From contig JBDIVS010000017.1 of the NCBI GenBank assembly GCA_039794245.1, positions 7,804 to 71,803 of the forward strand: a stretch of 64,000 nucleotides of DNA. The letters are read 5' to 3'. The stretch comes from DAITQM01 sp039794245. GTDB lineage: Bacteria; Pseudomonadota; Gammaproteobacteria; Xanthomonadales; Wenzhouxiangellaceae. Numbering within the stretch: the stretch's first letter is position 1; every line of letters begins with the position of its first letter. The notes under the pieces are model-generated. The model was not told the DNA's origin, ran no database searches, and saw nothing but the letters and a program-made list of their open reading frames with translations. Shown one piece after another: positions 42,418 to 50,661 of the stretch. A program made the translations under genes and the position numbers.

Positions 42418-42681
42418 GTGGCCAATATCGCATCCGCCCGCAAGCGGGCCCGCCAGGCAATGCATCGCCGCCGCGCCAACATGGCGCAACGCTCGGCGTT
42501 ACGCACCTCGCTTCGTCTTGTCACCCGGGCGATCGCCGCCGGCGATCGAGAGGCCGCAAACGCGGCGTTCCGCCAGGCCGTGCCGGTGATCGACGGCGCC
42601 GTCACCAAAGGACTGATTCATCGTAACAAGGCCGACCGGCAAAAATCCCGCCTCAACCGCCATATCCGGGCTTTGGCCTGA
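42418..42681 (+). CDS. rpsT: 30S ribosomal protein S20
   Basis: An 87-aa very basic protein: ANIASARKRARQAMHRRRAN, LRTSLRLVTRAIAAGD, IHRNKADRQKSRLNRHI, all typical S20. The start is the GTG at 42418 with caggaga upstream; non-ATG starts are known for rpsT and help S20 autoregulate its translation. It is single-standing on the plus strand, facing obgE. Confidence 0.96.
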   Translation: MANIASARKRARQAMHRRRANMAQRSALRTSLRLVTRAIAAGDREAANAAFRQAVPVIDGAVTKGLIHRNKADRQKSRLNRHIRALA

Positions 42682-42701
42682 TTCGACGGTGCATCGGCTT
42701 G

Positions 42702-42723
42702 GATGGACCTTCGTCCATCCATG
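42702..42723. terminator. Bidirectional hairpin terminator between rpsT and obgE
   Basis: TGGATGGAC-CTTC-GTCCATCCA gives a perfect 9-bp stem in the 43-bp gap between the two convergent stops. There is no long T-run on either side, so efficiency is uncertain. Confidence 0.5.
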
Positions 42724-42724
42724 G

Positions 42725-43834
42725 TCATTCAAAAGCGCCGTCAGGATTGCCTGGGCCGGTATGCTCCGGCGCCGCGCCGGCGGCGTCTCGAGCGCTTTCG
42801 GGTTCGTCCGGCCGGCGGGCGGCCTGCAGGCGGCCGAGCGCCTGGTAGATGTCCAGGGCGAGGGTCTTCAAGCCCGAGCCCTCGGGCGCCGAGATCGCAT
42901 ACCACGGGCCTTCCCAGCCCAGCGCCGCAACGGTTTCCCGGGCCAGTTCGAGCGATGCTTCAGGCAGCCGTAAATCGGCCTTGGTGAAGACCAGCCAGCG
43001 CGGCCGCGCCACCAGTTCGGCTCGATATTCCTCCAGTTCACCGGCCACTTCCCGGATCTCGGCGGCCAGCGACTCGGGCGTGGCATCCGGTTCGAGCGCC
43101 ACCAGGTGCAGCAACAAGCGTGTCCGGTCGAGGTGGCGTAAAAAGCGCAGGCCGAGCCCGGCGCCCTGCGCCGCCCCGGAGATGATCCCCGGAATGTCGG
43201 CGATCACGAAACTCTCGTCGGGGCCGAGGCGGACCACGCCGAGCGCCGGGTGCAGCGTCGTGAAGGGATAATCGGCGATTTTCGGCCGGGCCGCCGACAG
43301 GCGGCTGACCAGCGTCGATTTACCGGCGTTGGGCAGGCCGAGCAGGCCGACGTCGGCCAAAAGTTTGAGTTCGAGGTACAGGTTCCGCTCTTCGCCGGCG
43401 GTGCCGGGTGTGAACTGGCGCGGCGCGCGGTTGGTCGAGGATTTGAAGTGCAGATTGCCGAGACCGCCGCGGCCGCCGCGGGCGACGCGCAAGCGCTCGC
43501 CGTGGACGGTCAGGTCGCCGAGCCATTCGCCGCTGTCGGCGTCCTTGACGATGGTGCCGACCGGCACGCGGATTTCGATATCAGCGCCGCTCGCCCCGGT
43601 CATCTGCCGGCCCCGGCCGGGTGCGCCGTTGGCGGCGCGGAACAGCCGGGCATGGCGGAAATCGACGAGCGTGTTGAGGCCAGAATCGGCGACCAGGTCG
43701 ATATGGCCGCCGCGGCCGCCGTCACCGCCGTCCGGGCCGCCGAACGGGATGAATTTCTCGCGCCGGAAACTGGCGCTGCCGGCCCCGCCGGAACCGGCGA
43801 TGACCCGCACCGTGGCCTCATCGACGAATTTCAT
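42725..43834 (-). CDS. obgE: GTPase ObgE/CgtA
   Basis: A 369-aa protein. The N-terminal glycine-rich Obg fold (GSGGAGSASFRREKFIPFGGPDGGDGGRGG) is followed by the G domain with GLPNAGKSTL (G1), DYPFTTLHPALGVV (G2/switch), DIPGIISGA (G3) and FTKADL (G4). It is an essential ribosome-assembly and stress GTPase. It follows rplU-rpmA in the standard order. proB, often next in Pseudomonas, is absent. Confidence 0.96.
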   Translation of the reverse strand: MKFVDEATVRVIAGSGGAGSASFRREKFIPFGGPDGGDGGRGGHIDLVADSGLNTLVDFRHARLFRAANGAPGRGRQMTGASGADIEIRVPVGTIVKDADSGEWLGDLTVHGERLRVARGGRGGLGNLHFKSSTNRAPRQFTPGTAGEERNLYLELKLLADVGLLGLPNAGKSTLVSRLSAARPKIADYPFTTLHPALGVVRLGPDESFVIADIPGIISGAAQGAGLGLRFLRHLDRTRLLLHLVALEPDATPESLAAEIREVAGELEEYRAELVARPRWLVFTKADLRLPEASLELARETVAALGWEGPWYAISAPEGSGLKTLALDIYQALGRLQAARRPDEPESARDAAGAAPEHTGPGNPDGAFE

Positions 43835-43952
43835 AGGTCAGGGTGGGAGATGCTGGCGCAGTGGCGGCGGGCACAAAGCCCGCCGGGGCGCCGGATTCGC
43901 CGCCCGCCGTGCCGGAGCGGGGTTACCCCGGCTGGCGGTGCATGGGGTGACG

Positions 43953-44210
43953 TCAGTCGCCGACGACGCTGACGTACTGGCGTTTGCGCGCCCCGCCGAA
44001 ACGGAACGCCACCTTGCCGTCGGCCAGCGCAAACAGCGTATGGTCGCGGCCGACGCCGACATTGTCGCCGGCATGAAAGCGCGTGCCGCGCTGGCGGACC
44101 AGGATATTGCCGGCCGCCACCTGTTCGCCGCCATAGCGCTTGACACCCAGGTATTTGGGGTTCGAATCGCGGCCGTTGCGGGTACTGCCGCCTGCTTTCT
44201 TGTGTGCCAT
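43953..44210 (-). CDS. rpmA: 50S ribosomal protein L27
   Basis: An 85-aa protein: AHKKAGGSTRNGRDSNPKYL, GVKRYGGEQVAAGNILVRQRGT, FHAGDNVGVGRDHTLFALADG. L27's N-terminal tail reaches the peptidyl transferase centre. It lies 12 bp after rplU and upstream of obgE, the universal order. Confidence 0.97.
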   Translation of the reverse strand: MAHKKAGGSTRNGRDSNPKYLGVKRYGGEQVAAGNILVRQRGTRFHAGDNVGVGRDHTLFALADGKVAFRFGGARKRQYVSVVGD

Positions 44211-44222
44211 CTCTCTCGCTCC

Positions 44223-44534
44223 TCAGCCCTGGATGCCGGTGATCTTGAGCGCCGTGTAGTACTGGCGGTGCCCCTGGTGTTTCATATGGTGCTTGCGGCG
44301 ACGGAATTTCAGGATGTGCACCTTGTCGCCGCGACCGTGGCCGACGACCTCGGCCGAGACTTTGACCCCGGCGAGGAGCGGCTCGCCGACCCGGCTTTCG
44401 CCGTCGCCGCCGACCATCAACACCTCGTCGATTTCCACCGTCTGCCCGGCCTCGACCGGCAGTTTTTCGACGCGCAGCACATCGCCGGGCGCCACCCGGT
44501 ATTGCTTGCCGCCGGTCTTGATCACTGCGTACAT
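44223..44534 (-). CDS. rplU: 50S ribosomal protein L21
   Basis: A 103-aa protein: MYAVIKTGGKQYRVAPGDVL, VEKLPVEAGQTVEIDEVLMV, ending with FRRRKHHMKHQGHRQYYTAL, typical L21. The start at 44534 matches the family; one ATG immediately before it (44537) is also possible. First gene of rplU-rpmA-obgE. Confidence 0.97.
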   Translation of the reverse strand: MYAVIKTGGKQYRVAPGDVLRVEKLPVEAGQTVEIDEVLMVGGDGESRVGEPLLAGVKVSAEVVGHGRGDKVHILKFRRRKHHMKHQGHRQYYTALKITGIQG

Positions 44535-44571
44535 CATCCAGCCCTTGAATTGCCCAAACCAAAGAGCGGAA

Positions 44572-44600
44572 ATTCTACATCAAACGCGGTTGACGGGCAA
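44572..44600 (-). promoter_or_regulatory. rplU promoter
   Basis: On the minus strand, TTGCCC and TAGAAT are separated by exactly 17 bp, some 38 bp before the rplU start. This is a good sigma-70 promoter in the expected place. Confidence 0.7.
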
Positions 44601-44818
44601 GGACTGGACCGGCCTGCGCGTTGCGCTCTCGGACTGAAGGGGCCAGGCGGCGCCCGCTTGTCATCGCTCACTCGGGGGTCCGGCGAGATTCGTCGCTGCC
44701 AAAGATCGCCCGGCAATGGCCGGGGGCGGCGATTCCCGGCTCAGGAGCGGTCAACCACGGGCCGGATGCTGCGTTTCCGTATCATGACCACCGAGGTGAG
44801 AAAACAGGCTGATCGACA

Positions 44819-45388
44819 ATGAGCGACTCCGCCGGCGACATCGGCGGCGCCGGCGCGGCGCCGGAAAGTCTGGAGGCGTTTTTGGCCGATGTTGAGCGCC
44901 GTGCCTTCCGCATGGCCTATCTGGCCACCGGCCGGCGCGACGAGGCGCTCGATCTGGTTCAGGAGGCGATGATGTCTTTTGTCCGCAGTTATCGCAGCAA
45001 ACCGCCGGCCGAACGGCGGCCGTTGTTTTTTCGGACGCTGGACAACCGGCTGCGCGACTGGCACCGCCGGGAAACCGTCCGCCGCCGCTGGCTGCTGCCG
45101 TGGCTGCGTTTCACCGGTGCGCCCGGCGAGGAGGCGGCAGACTGGGAACCGGCGGATCCGGGACCGGGTCCGTCCGCCCTGGCGGACGGCGCCGATTTTG
45201 CCGCCGCCGCCCAACGGGCGCTGGCGGTTTTACCGCATCGCCAACGCCAGGCGTTTTTACTGCGCGCCGGCGAAGGGTTGGATGTCGCCGCCGCCGCCCG
45301 CGCCATGGGCGTGACGCCAGGTAGCGTCAAGACACATTATTTTCGCGCCGTCCACGCTCTGCGCGCGGCACTGGAGGACTATCGATGA
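44819..45388 (+). CDS. ECF-type RNA polymerase sigma factor
   Basis: A 189-aa protein. Region 2: FLADVERRAFRMAYLATGRRDEALDLVQEAMM and FRTLDNRLRDWHRR. Region 4: LAVLPHRQRQAFLLRAGEGLDVAAAARAMGVTPGSVKTHYFRAVHALR. The linker is Pro/Gly-rich and longer than usual. It overlaps the DUF3619 gene by 4 bp (ATGA), suggesting a sigma/partner operon with the next three genes. Confidence 0.9.
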   Translation: MSDSAGDIGGAGAAPESLEAFLADVERRAFRMAYLATGRRDEALDLVQEAMMSFVRSYRSKPPAERRPLFFRTLDNRLRDWHRRETVRRRWLLPWLRFTGAPGEEAADWEPADPGPGPSALADGADFAAAAQRALAVLPHRQRQAFLLRAGEGLDVAAAARAMGVTPGSVKTHYFRAVHALRAALEDYR

Positions 45389-45747
45389 ACAGCGGCGATG
45401 ACCAGGAACTGACGCGGCGGGTGATCGCCGCGCTGGACGAGGCCGATGCGGCGCTGCCGCCGGAGATCGCCGCCCGGCTCGCTGCCGCCCGCCGCCGGGC
45501 ATTGGCCGAGCCGCTGCCGGCTGCACGCTTCCGGCTCGCCCCCCTCGGCTTCGCCGCGGCGGCGGCGTCGATCGCGCTGCTCGCCGTGCTGCTTTACCCG
45601 CGGCCACCGTCTCCGGACGATGGCCCGCCGGCCGGCGATCTGGCGGCGCTCGATCTCGAGCTTTTGGCCCACGACGATCTGATGTGGCTCGAAGACGACC
45701 TGGAGTTCTATGCGTGGCTGCACGACACCGCCGCCGGCCCGGGCTGA
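45385..45747 (+). CDS. DUF3619 family membrane protein (possible sigma partner)
   Basis: A 120-aa protein. The N-terminal cytoplasmic part ELTRRVIAALDEADAALPPEIAARLAAARRRAL is followed by one transmembrane helix (about 52-70) and a short acidic periplasmic tail. DUF3619 proteins occur directly behind ECF sigma genes; an anti-sigma role is often suspected but not shown. Coupled to the sigma gene upstream; overlaps the next gene by 34 bp. Confidence 0.75.
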   Translation: MNSGDDQELTRRVIAALDEADAALPPEIAARLAAARRRALAEPLPAARFRLAPLGFAAAAASIALLAVLLYPRPPSPDDGPPAGDLAALDLELLAHDDLMWLEDDLEFYAWLHDTAAGPG

Positions 45748-46001
45748 GCGTCGTTGTGCTCCTGCTGGCGTGCTGCGCGCCGCAGGTGCTGGCCGCCGCG
45801 CCGCCCGAGGAAGCGCCGCCGGGCCGCGAGCTGCTGGAATTTCTCGCCGAGTGGAGCAGCGGCGGGGAATGGATCGATCCGCTGGCCCTGGAAGCGGTTC
45901 CCATACCGCCCGTCGAGCGCGATGTGAGCGATGATGCCGATGATACCGATGATGAACATGCCCCCGAAAACCAACGCCCCGCACCGCCTGCCGATCATTG
46001 A
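45714..46001 (+). CDS. Small exported acidic protein, unknown
   Basis: A 95-aa protein from a GTG at 45714: a basic start, then a hydrophobic LSVVVLLLACCAPQVLAAAP export signal with a lipobox-like LLAC, then an acidic mature part (EFLAEWSSGGEWIDPLALEA ... DDADDTDDE). In related gene clusters a small secreted protein sits between DUF3619 and DUF3106. The overlap with both neighbours supports it being real. No function known. Confidence 0.6.
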   Translation: MAARHRRRPGLSVVVLLLACCAPQVLAAAPPEEAPPGRELLEFLAEWSSGGEWIDPLALEAVPIPPVERDVSDDADDTDDEHAPENQRPAPPADH

Positions 46002-46659
46002 ACGCTGGCACCGCCGGCTGTTGCCCGGCCTGTGCCTGCTGCTTCTGGCCGGCGGTGTTCCGGCGGTCGAATGGGACGACCTGGATAGCGGTGAACAGCG
46101 GATACTGGCGCCGTGGGCGGCGGAATGGGGGACGCTCGATACGGCAACCCAGGACCGTCTGCTGACCGGTGCCCGGCGCTGGCTCGAAATGACACCCGAC
46201 GAGCGGTTGCACGCTGCCGACCGCCTGCGCCAGTGGCAGGCGCTGCCGCCCGAGCGCCGCGCCGCGATCCGCCAGCGTTACGAGCGCTACCGGGCGTTGC
46301 CGCCGGGCGACCAGGCCCGCATCCGCCAGGGCCTGCACTACCTGCGCGCCCTGCCACCCGCCGAGCGCGAACGGTTACGCCGCAATTGGCAGCAGATGAC
46401 GCCGGCCGAGCGCCGCGCCTTCCGTCAGGGGGCGGAACTCGGCGCCCGCGGCGAGCGGCTGCGCTGGCTGGCGGCAATGGAACCGGCAGAACGCGACGCT
46501 TTCCGCCGTTTGACCCACGATCTGCCGGAGACACAAAGAGTGGAACTCCGGCGCCGGATGATGCTGCTCGGCGACGATGAAAAAGCCGCCTTCGCCCGCC
46601 GGCTGCTCGCCGCGAGCCCGGCCGAGCGCACCGCCTTGCTGGCCGCGGACGGCCACTGA
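45958..46659 (+). CDS. DUF3106 family exported protein
   Basis: A 233-aa protein. A signal peptide (LLPGLCLLLLAGGVPAV) is followed by a string of degenerate units of the type LPPxERxxIRxRYxxYRAL and MTPAERRAFRQ, Arg/Glu-rich helices that repeat about every 20 residues. This is typical of DUF3106. It lies last in the sigma operon and may act in the periplasm on the stress signal; that is inference. Several in-frame ATGs from 45931 to 45958 make the start uncertain. Confidence 0.75.
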   Translation: MPPKTNAPHRLPIIERWHRRLLPGLCLLLLAGGVPAVEWDDLDSGEQRILAPWAAEWGTLDTATQDRLLTGARRWLEMTPDERLHAADRLRQWQALPPERRAAIRQRYERYRALPPGDQARIRQGLHYLRALPPAERERLRRNWQQMTPAERRAFRQGAELGARGERLRWLAAMEPAERDAFRRLTHDLPETQRVELRRRMMLLGDDEKAAFARRLLAASPAERTALLAADGH

Positions 46660-46791
46660 ACCGCCGATTTCTTTCCGCAGCGTAGAATCACCCCATAGGC
46701 AACCGCCCATCGCGGCCGCCGGCGGCGGCGGAAAGCAATTTGCCCGGTGATGGTCTTTTGGCATGCTGTTTCCAAATGAGGCGGATCAACG

Positions 46792-48303
46792 ATGAACGGG
46801 ATCAATACATTACTGTTCAATACTTTGAGTGTCCTTTCCCTGCTGTTCATATTCTTGGTCGGGAGCGGGGTGCTGGTCGTCGCCGTGCTCTACGTGCTCG
46901 ACCGGACACAGACAGCGCACGCCGTGCGCCGGAACTACCCGGTTGTCGGTCGCTTCCGGTATTTTTTCGAGCACCTCGGCGAATTCTTCCGCCAGTATTT
47001 TTTCGCGATGGACCGCGAGGAGCTGCCGTTCAACCGTGCCGAGCGCTCGTGGGCCTACCGCGCCGCGAAGGACATCGACAACACCAGCGCCTTCGGTTCG
47101 ACGCGCGACCTTCGACCGCCGGGGACCATTTTTTTCGTCAACTGCCCGTTTCCGACGCTGGAAGAAGACGCCGTCAAGACGCCGCCAATGGTCATCGGGC
47201 CCCATGCCCGGCAACCTTTTGAGACCAAATCCTTTTTCAATATCTCCGGCATGAGTTACGGCGCTTTGTCGGCACCCGCGGTGCGCGCCCTGTCGCGCGG
47301 CGCCCGCGAGGCCGGCATCTGGCTGAATACCGGCGAGGGTGGGCTTTCGCCACACCATCTCGAAGGCGGCTGCGATATCGTCTTTCAGATCGGCACGGCG
47401 AAATACGGCGTACGCAACGAGCGCGGCGAGCTGTGCGACGAGCGCCTCAAGGCGATCGCCGCGCACGACCAGGTCAGGATGTTCGAGCTGAAACTCAGCC
47501 AGGGCGCCAAGCCGGGCAAGGGCGGCATCCTGCCGGCCATCAAGGTCACCGAGGAGATCGCCGCGATCCGCGCCATCTTGCCGTACCACGATTCGATCTC
47601 GCCGAACCGCCATCCCGAAATCGACAGCGCCGGCGACTTGCTCGACATGATCGGGCGCATCCGCGAGGTGACCGGCAAGCCGGCCGGCTTCAAGGCGGTC
47701 ATCGGGACGAGCGACTGGCTGGCGGAGTTGTGCAAAGAGATCAACCGCCGCGGCGTGGAGTCGGCCCCCGATTTCATCACGATCGACAGTTGCGACGGCG
47801 GCACCGGCGCGGCGCCGATGCCGCTGATGGACGATGTCGGGCTGCCGTTGAAAGAGAGCCTGCCACTGGTCGTCGATCTTCTGAGCGAATACGGCCTTAG
47901 GCAGCGGGTCAGGGTGATCGCCTCGGGCAAGCTGATCACGCCGACGATGGTCGCCTGGGCGCTGTGCGCCGGCGCCGATTTCATCAACTCGGCGCGCGGT
48001 TTCATGTTTTCGCTGGGCTGCATTCAGGCAATGCAGTGCAACCGCAACACCTGCCCGACCGGTGTCACGACGCACAACCCGCGCTTGCAGCGCGGCCTGG
48101 TGCCCGAGGAGAAATACCTCCGGGTCGCCCATTACGCCCGCAACATGATCAAGGAAGTCGGTATCATAGCGCACTCCTGCGGTGTCCCCGAGCCCCGCCG
48201 CCTGCGCCGCAAGCATGCGCGCATGGTCGTCGAGCGCGGGCGGTCGATTCCGCTCAGCGAGTTGTACCCGGAACCGGTTGCCAAAAGCACTAACCTTGCA
48301 TGA
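46792..48303 (+). CDS. FMN-binding glutamate synthase family protein
   Basis: A 503-aa protein. An N-terminal membrane helix (about 12-35) is followed by a GltB-like central/FMN domain: FFNISGMSYGALSAPAVRALSRGA, GEGGLSPHHLEGGCDIVFQIGTAKYG, ELKLSQGAKPGKGGILPAIKV, TIDSCDGGTGAAPM. A cysteine cluster C-x5-C-x4-C (GCIQAMQCNRNTCPTG) can hold a 3Fe-4S centre. The glutaminase domain of true glutamate synthase is absent. Such stand-alone proteins are widespread and mostly uncharacterised. Overlaps tyrS by 4 bp. Confidence 0.85.
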   Translation: MNGINTLLFNTLSVLSLLFIFLVGSGVLVVAVLYVLDRTQTAHAVRRNYPVVGRFRYFFEHLGEFFRQYFFAMDREELPFNRAERSWAYRAAKDIDNTSAFGSTRDLRPPGTIFFVNCPFPTLEEDAVKTPPMVIGPHARQPFETKSFFNISGMSYGALSAPAVRALSRGAREAGIWLNTGEGGLSPHHLEGGCDIVFQIGTAKYGVRNERGELCDERLKAIAAHDQVRMFELKLSQGAKPGKGGILPAIKVTEEIAAIRAILPYHDSISPNRHPEIDSAGDLLDMIGRIREVTGKPAGFKAVIGTSDWLAELCKEINRRGVESAPDFITIDSCDGGTGAAPMPLMDDVGLPLKESLPLVVDLLSEYGLRQRVRVIASGKLITPTMVAWALCAGADFINSARGFMFSLGCIQAMQCNRNTCPTGVTTHNPRLQRGLVPEEKYLRVAHYARNMIKEVGIIAHSCGVPEPRRLRRKHARMVVERGRSIPLSELYPEPVAKSTNLA

Positions 48304-49511
48304 ATGCCTTGTCCGCCGAGCAGGCCGCCGCGCTCGACACGCTGGCGCGCGGTACCGCCGAGATCATCAAGACCGAAGAGCTGGCCGAGCGCCTCGGGCG
48401 CGGCAAGCCGCTGCGCGTCAAGGTCGGTTTCGATCCGACGGCGCCCGATCTGCACCTTGGGCACACGGTGATCCTGAACAAGATGCGCCAGTTCCAGGAT
48501 CTCGGTCACCAGGTGATTTTTCTGATCGGCGATTTCACCGGCATGATCGGCGATCCGAGCGGCAAGAACGTCACGCGCCTGCCGCTGAACGCCGAGGATG
48601 TGGCGGTCAACGCCGCCACCTACCGGGCGCAGGTGTTCAAGATTCTCGATCCGGACAAAACCGAGGTGCGTTTCAATTCGGAATGGATGGCGGCGCTCTC
48701 GGCCGAAGGATTGATCCGGATCGCGGCGCAGTACACCGTGGCACGCATGCTCGAACGCGATGATTTCGAGGCCCGTTACCGGGCCGGCGCGCCGATCGCG
48801 ATCCATGAATTCCTCTACCCGTTGATCCAGGGCTACGATTCGGTGGCGCTCCACGCTGACATCGAAATGGGCGGTACCGACCAGAAGTTCAATCTGCTGA
48901 TGGGCCGCCATTTACAGCAGCACTACGGCCAGGCGCCGCAGGTGATCATCACGCTGCCGCTGCTCGAAGGATTGGACGGTGTACAGAAGATGTCCAAATC
49001 GCTCGGCAACTACATCGGCATCACCGAACCGGCCGCCGAGATGTACGGCAAGGTGATGTCGATTTCCGACGATCTGATGTGGCGCTGGTTCGATCTCGTC
49101 AGCCTCAGACCGAACGCCGAACTGGCGGCGTTGCGCCGCGCGGCGGCGGAAGGGCGGAACCCGCGTGACATCAAGTACTTGCTGGCCGGCGAGATCGTGG
49201 AGCGTTTCCACGGTAGCAATGCGGCGCGCCGGGCGCATGCCGAATTCGTCGCCCGCTTCCAGCAGGGCCGGATGCCGGAGGAGATAGCCGAGTGCCGGCT
49301 CGATTCAAAGGGCACGCCGCTCGGCATTGCCGACCTGCTGCGTCAGGCGGGGCTGGTGGTGAGTAATGCCGAAGCGTTCCGACTCATCGCCCAGGGCGCG
49401 GTGCGTATCGACGGCGAGCGGGTCAGCGACCGGGCCTTGTCGTTCACCGCCGGTTTTCAGGCCGTCATCCAGGTCGGCAAACGGCGTTGGGCCAGGGTGC
49501 TTTTGTCATGA
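48300..49511 (+). CDS. tyrS: Tyrosyl-tRNA synthetase
   Basis: A 403-aa protein. VKVGFDPTAPDLHLGHTVILNKMRQFQ with HLGH at 52-55, MGGTDQKFNLL, KMSKSLGNYIG, and a C-terminal S4 RNA-binding domain (AEAFRLIAQGAVRIDGERVS). The layout is the TyrRZ/TyrS2 type common in gammaproteobacteria. It charges tRNA-Tyr. Followed 13 bp later by the TyrA-like gene, a tyrosine-related pairing. Confidence 0.95.
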   Translation: MNALSAEQAAALDTLARGTAEIIKTEELAERLGRGKPLRVKVGFDPTAPDLHLGHTVILNKMRQFQDLGHQVIFLIGDFTGMIGDPSGKNVTRLPLNAEDVAVNAATYRAQVFKILDPDKTEVRFNSEWMAALSAEGLIRIAAQYTVARMLERDDFEARYRAGAPIAIHEFLYPLIQGYDSVALHADIEMGGTDQKFNLLMGRHLQQHYGQAPQVIITLPLLEGLDGVQKMSKSLGNYIGITEPAAEMYGKVMSISDDLMWRWFDLVSLRPNAELAALRRAAAEGRNPRDIKYLLAGEIVERFHGSNAARRAHAEFVARFQQGRMPEEIAECRLDSKGTPLGIADLLRQAGLVVSNAEAFRLIAQGAVRIDGERVSDRALSFTAGFQAVIQVGKRRWARVLLS

Positions 49512-49524
49512 ACGCCGTCCTGTC

Positions 49525-50640
49525 GTGAGCGACGACCTCACTCGTCTGCGGCAACAACTCGATCGACTCGACGGCGAGATTCTCGCTGCGGCCGCCGAAA
49601 GGCAGCGGATCGTCAGCGAAATCGGCCGCCTGAAACGCAATCGCGGTCTTTACCTGCGCGATTTCGGGCGCGAGCGCCAGGTGCTCGAAAAGGCCTTCGA
49701 ACGCGGCGCCGGCTGCGGCCTCGATTCGACCTTCGTTAGCGCCTTGTTCGGCCTGTTGATCGAACATTCGCTGCAATTCCAGGAACGGCACGGCCTAGCG
49801 GACGGCGCCGGCGGCAGCGGCCTGATGGCGCTGGTGCTCGGCGGCCGCGGCCGGATGGGACGCTGGTTCGCCGATTTTCTGGCGATCCAGGGTTACCGCA
49901 TCGCGATCGCCGATCCGGCGGACACACCCTCGCCGTACCCGGCGGTTGACGACTGGCAGCGGGCGGCGGAAACAGCCGACCTCGTCGTCGTCGCCGCCCC
50001 GCTCAAGGTCAGCGCCGGACTTTTGTCCGAATTGCTGGCGATCGAGCCCAAAGGCTTGGTTTTCGACCTCGGCTCGCTGAAATCGCCGCTCCGCCCGGCG
50101 CTCGAAGCGTTGTGTGCCGCCGGCGTCACAGTGACTTCGCTGCATCCGCTGTTCGGGCCGGCGGTCCGGATGCTCTCCGGGCGACATGTCGCCGTCGTCG
50201 ATGTCGGCTGCGCCGCGGCCAACGAGCGTGCCGCGGCATTGTTCGCCGGAACGATGGCCGAGATCGTGACCTTGAGCATCGACGAGCACGACCGGTTGAT
50301 GGCCTACGTGCTGAGTTTTTCGCATCTCCTCAACATCGCCTTTACCGCCGTTCTGGCCTCGTCCGGTGAGAAGGCCCTGCAGCTTCGCCGGGTGTCGAGC
50401 ACGACGTTCGAGGAACAGCTCAAGGTGGCGCGCCGGATCAGCGGCGAAAATCCGGAAGTCTATTTCGAGATTCAAACCTTAAATCCGTATGCCGCCGGCG
50501 TTCGCCGGGCGCTCGGCGAGGCGCTCGCGGCGCTGGATCAGGCGCTGGCCGCCGATTCGCGCCAGGCGTTTTACGAGGTGTTTTCGGCCAATGTCGAATA
50601 CCTGGCCCACGCCCCCCTGCCGCCGCAGCCGGGCGGTTGA
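49525..50640 (+). CDS. TyrA-like chorismate mutase / prephenate dehydrogenase fusion
   Basis: A 371-aa protein (E. coli TyrA 373). The N-terminal AroQ helix pair: LRQQLDRLDGEILAAAAERQRIVSEIGRLK, RERQVLEKAFERG. The dehydrogenase domain: LVLGGRGRMGRWFADFLAIQGY (NAD-binding GxGxMG), VVVAAPLKV, HPLFGPAVRML. In E. coli the segment QALRHF supplies the prephenate-binding arginine; here the matching place reads YVLSFSHL with no Arg. Substrate specificity is therefore less certain than the fold. The start is the GTG at 49525 (MSDDLTRLR). It lies between tyrS and a surface-polysaccharide cluster. Confidence 0.75.
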   Translation: MSDDLTRLRQQLDRLDGEILAAAAERQRIVSEIGRLKRNRGLYLRDFGRERQVLEKAFERGAGCGLDSTFVSALFGLLIEHSLQFQERHGLADGAGGSGLMALVLGGRGRMGRWFADFLAIQGYRIAIADPADTPSPYPAVDDWQRAAETADLVVVAAPLKVSAGLLSELLAIEPKGLVFDLGSLKSPLRPALEALCAAGVTVTSLHPLFGPAVRMLSGRHVAVVDVGCAAANERAAALFAGTMAEIVTLSIDEHDRLMAYVLSFSHLLNIAFTAVLASSGEKALQLRRVSSTTFEEQLKVARRISGENPEVYFEIQTLNPYAAGVRRALGEALAALDQALAADSRQAFYEVFSANVEYLAHAPLPPQPGG

Positions 50641-50661
50641 ACCCGCCCCGGGCTTGCCGCT

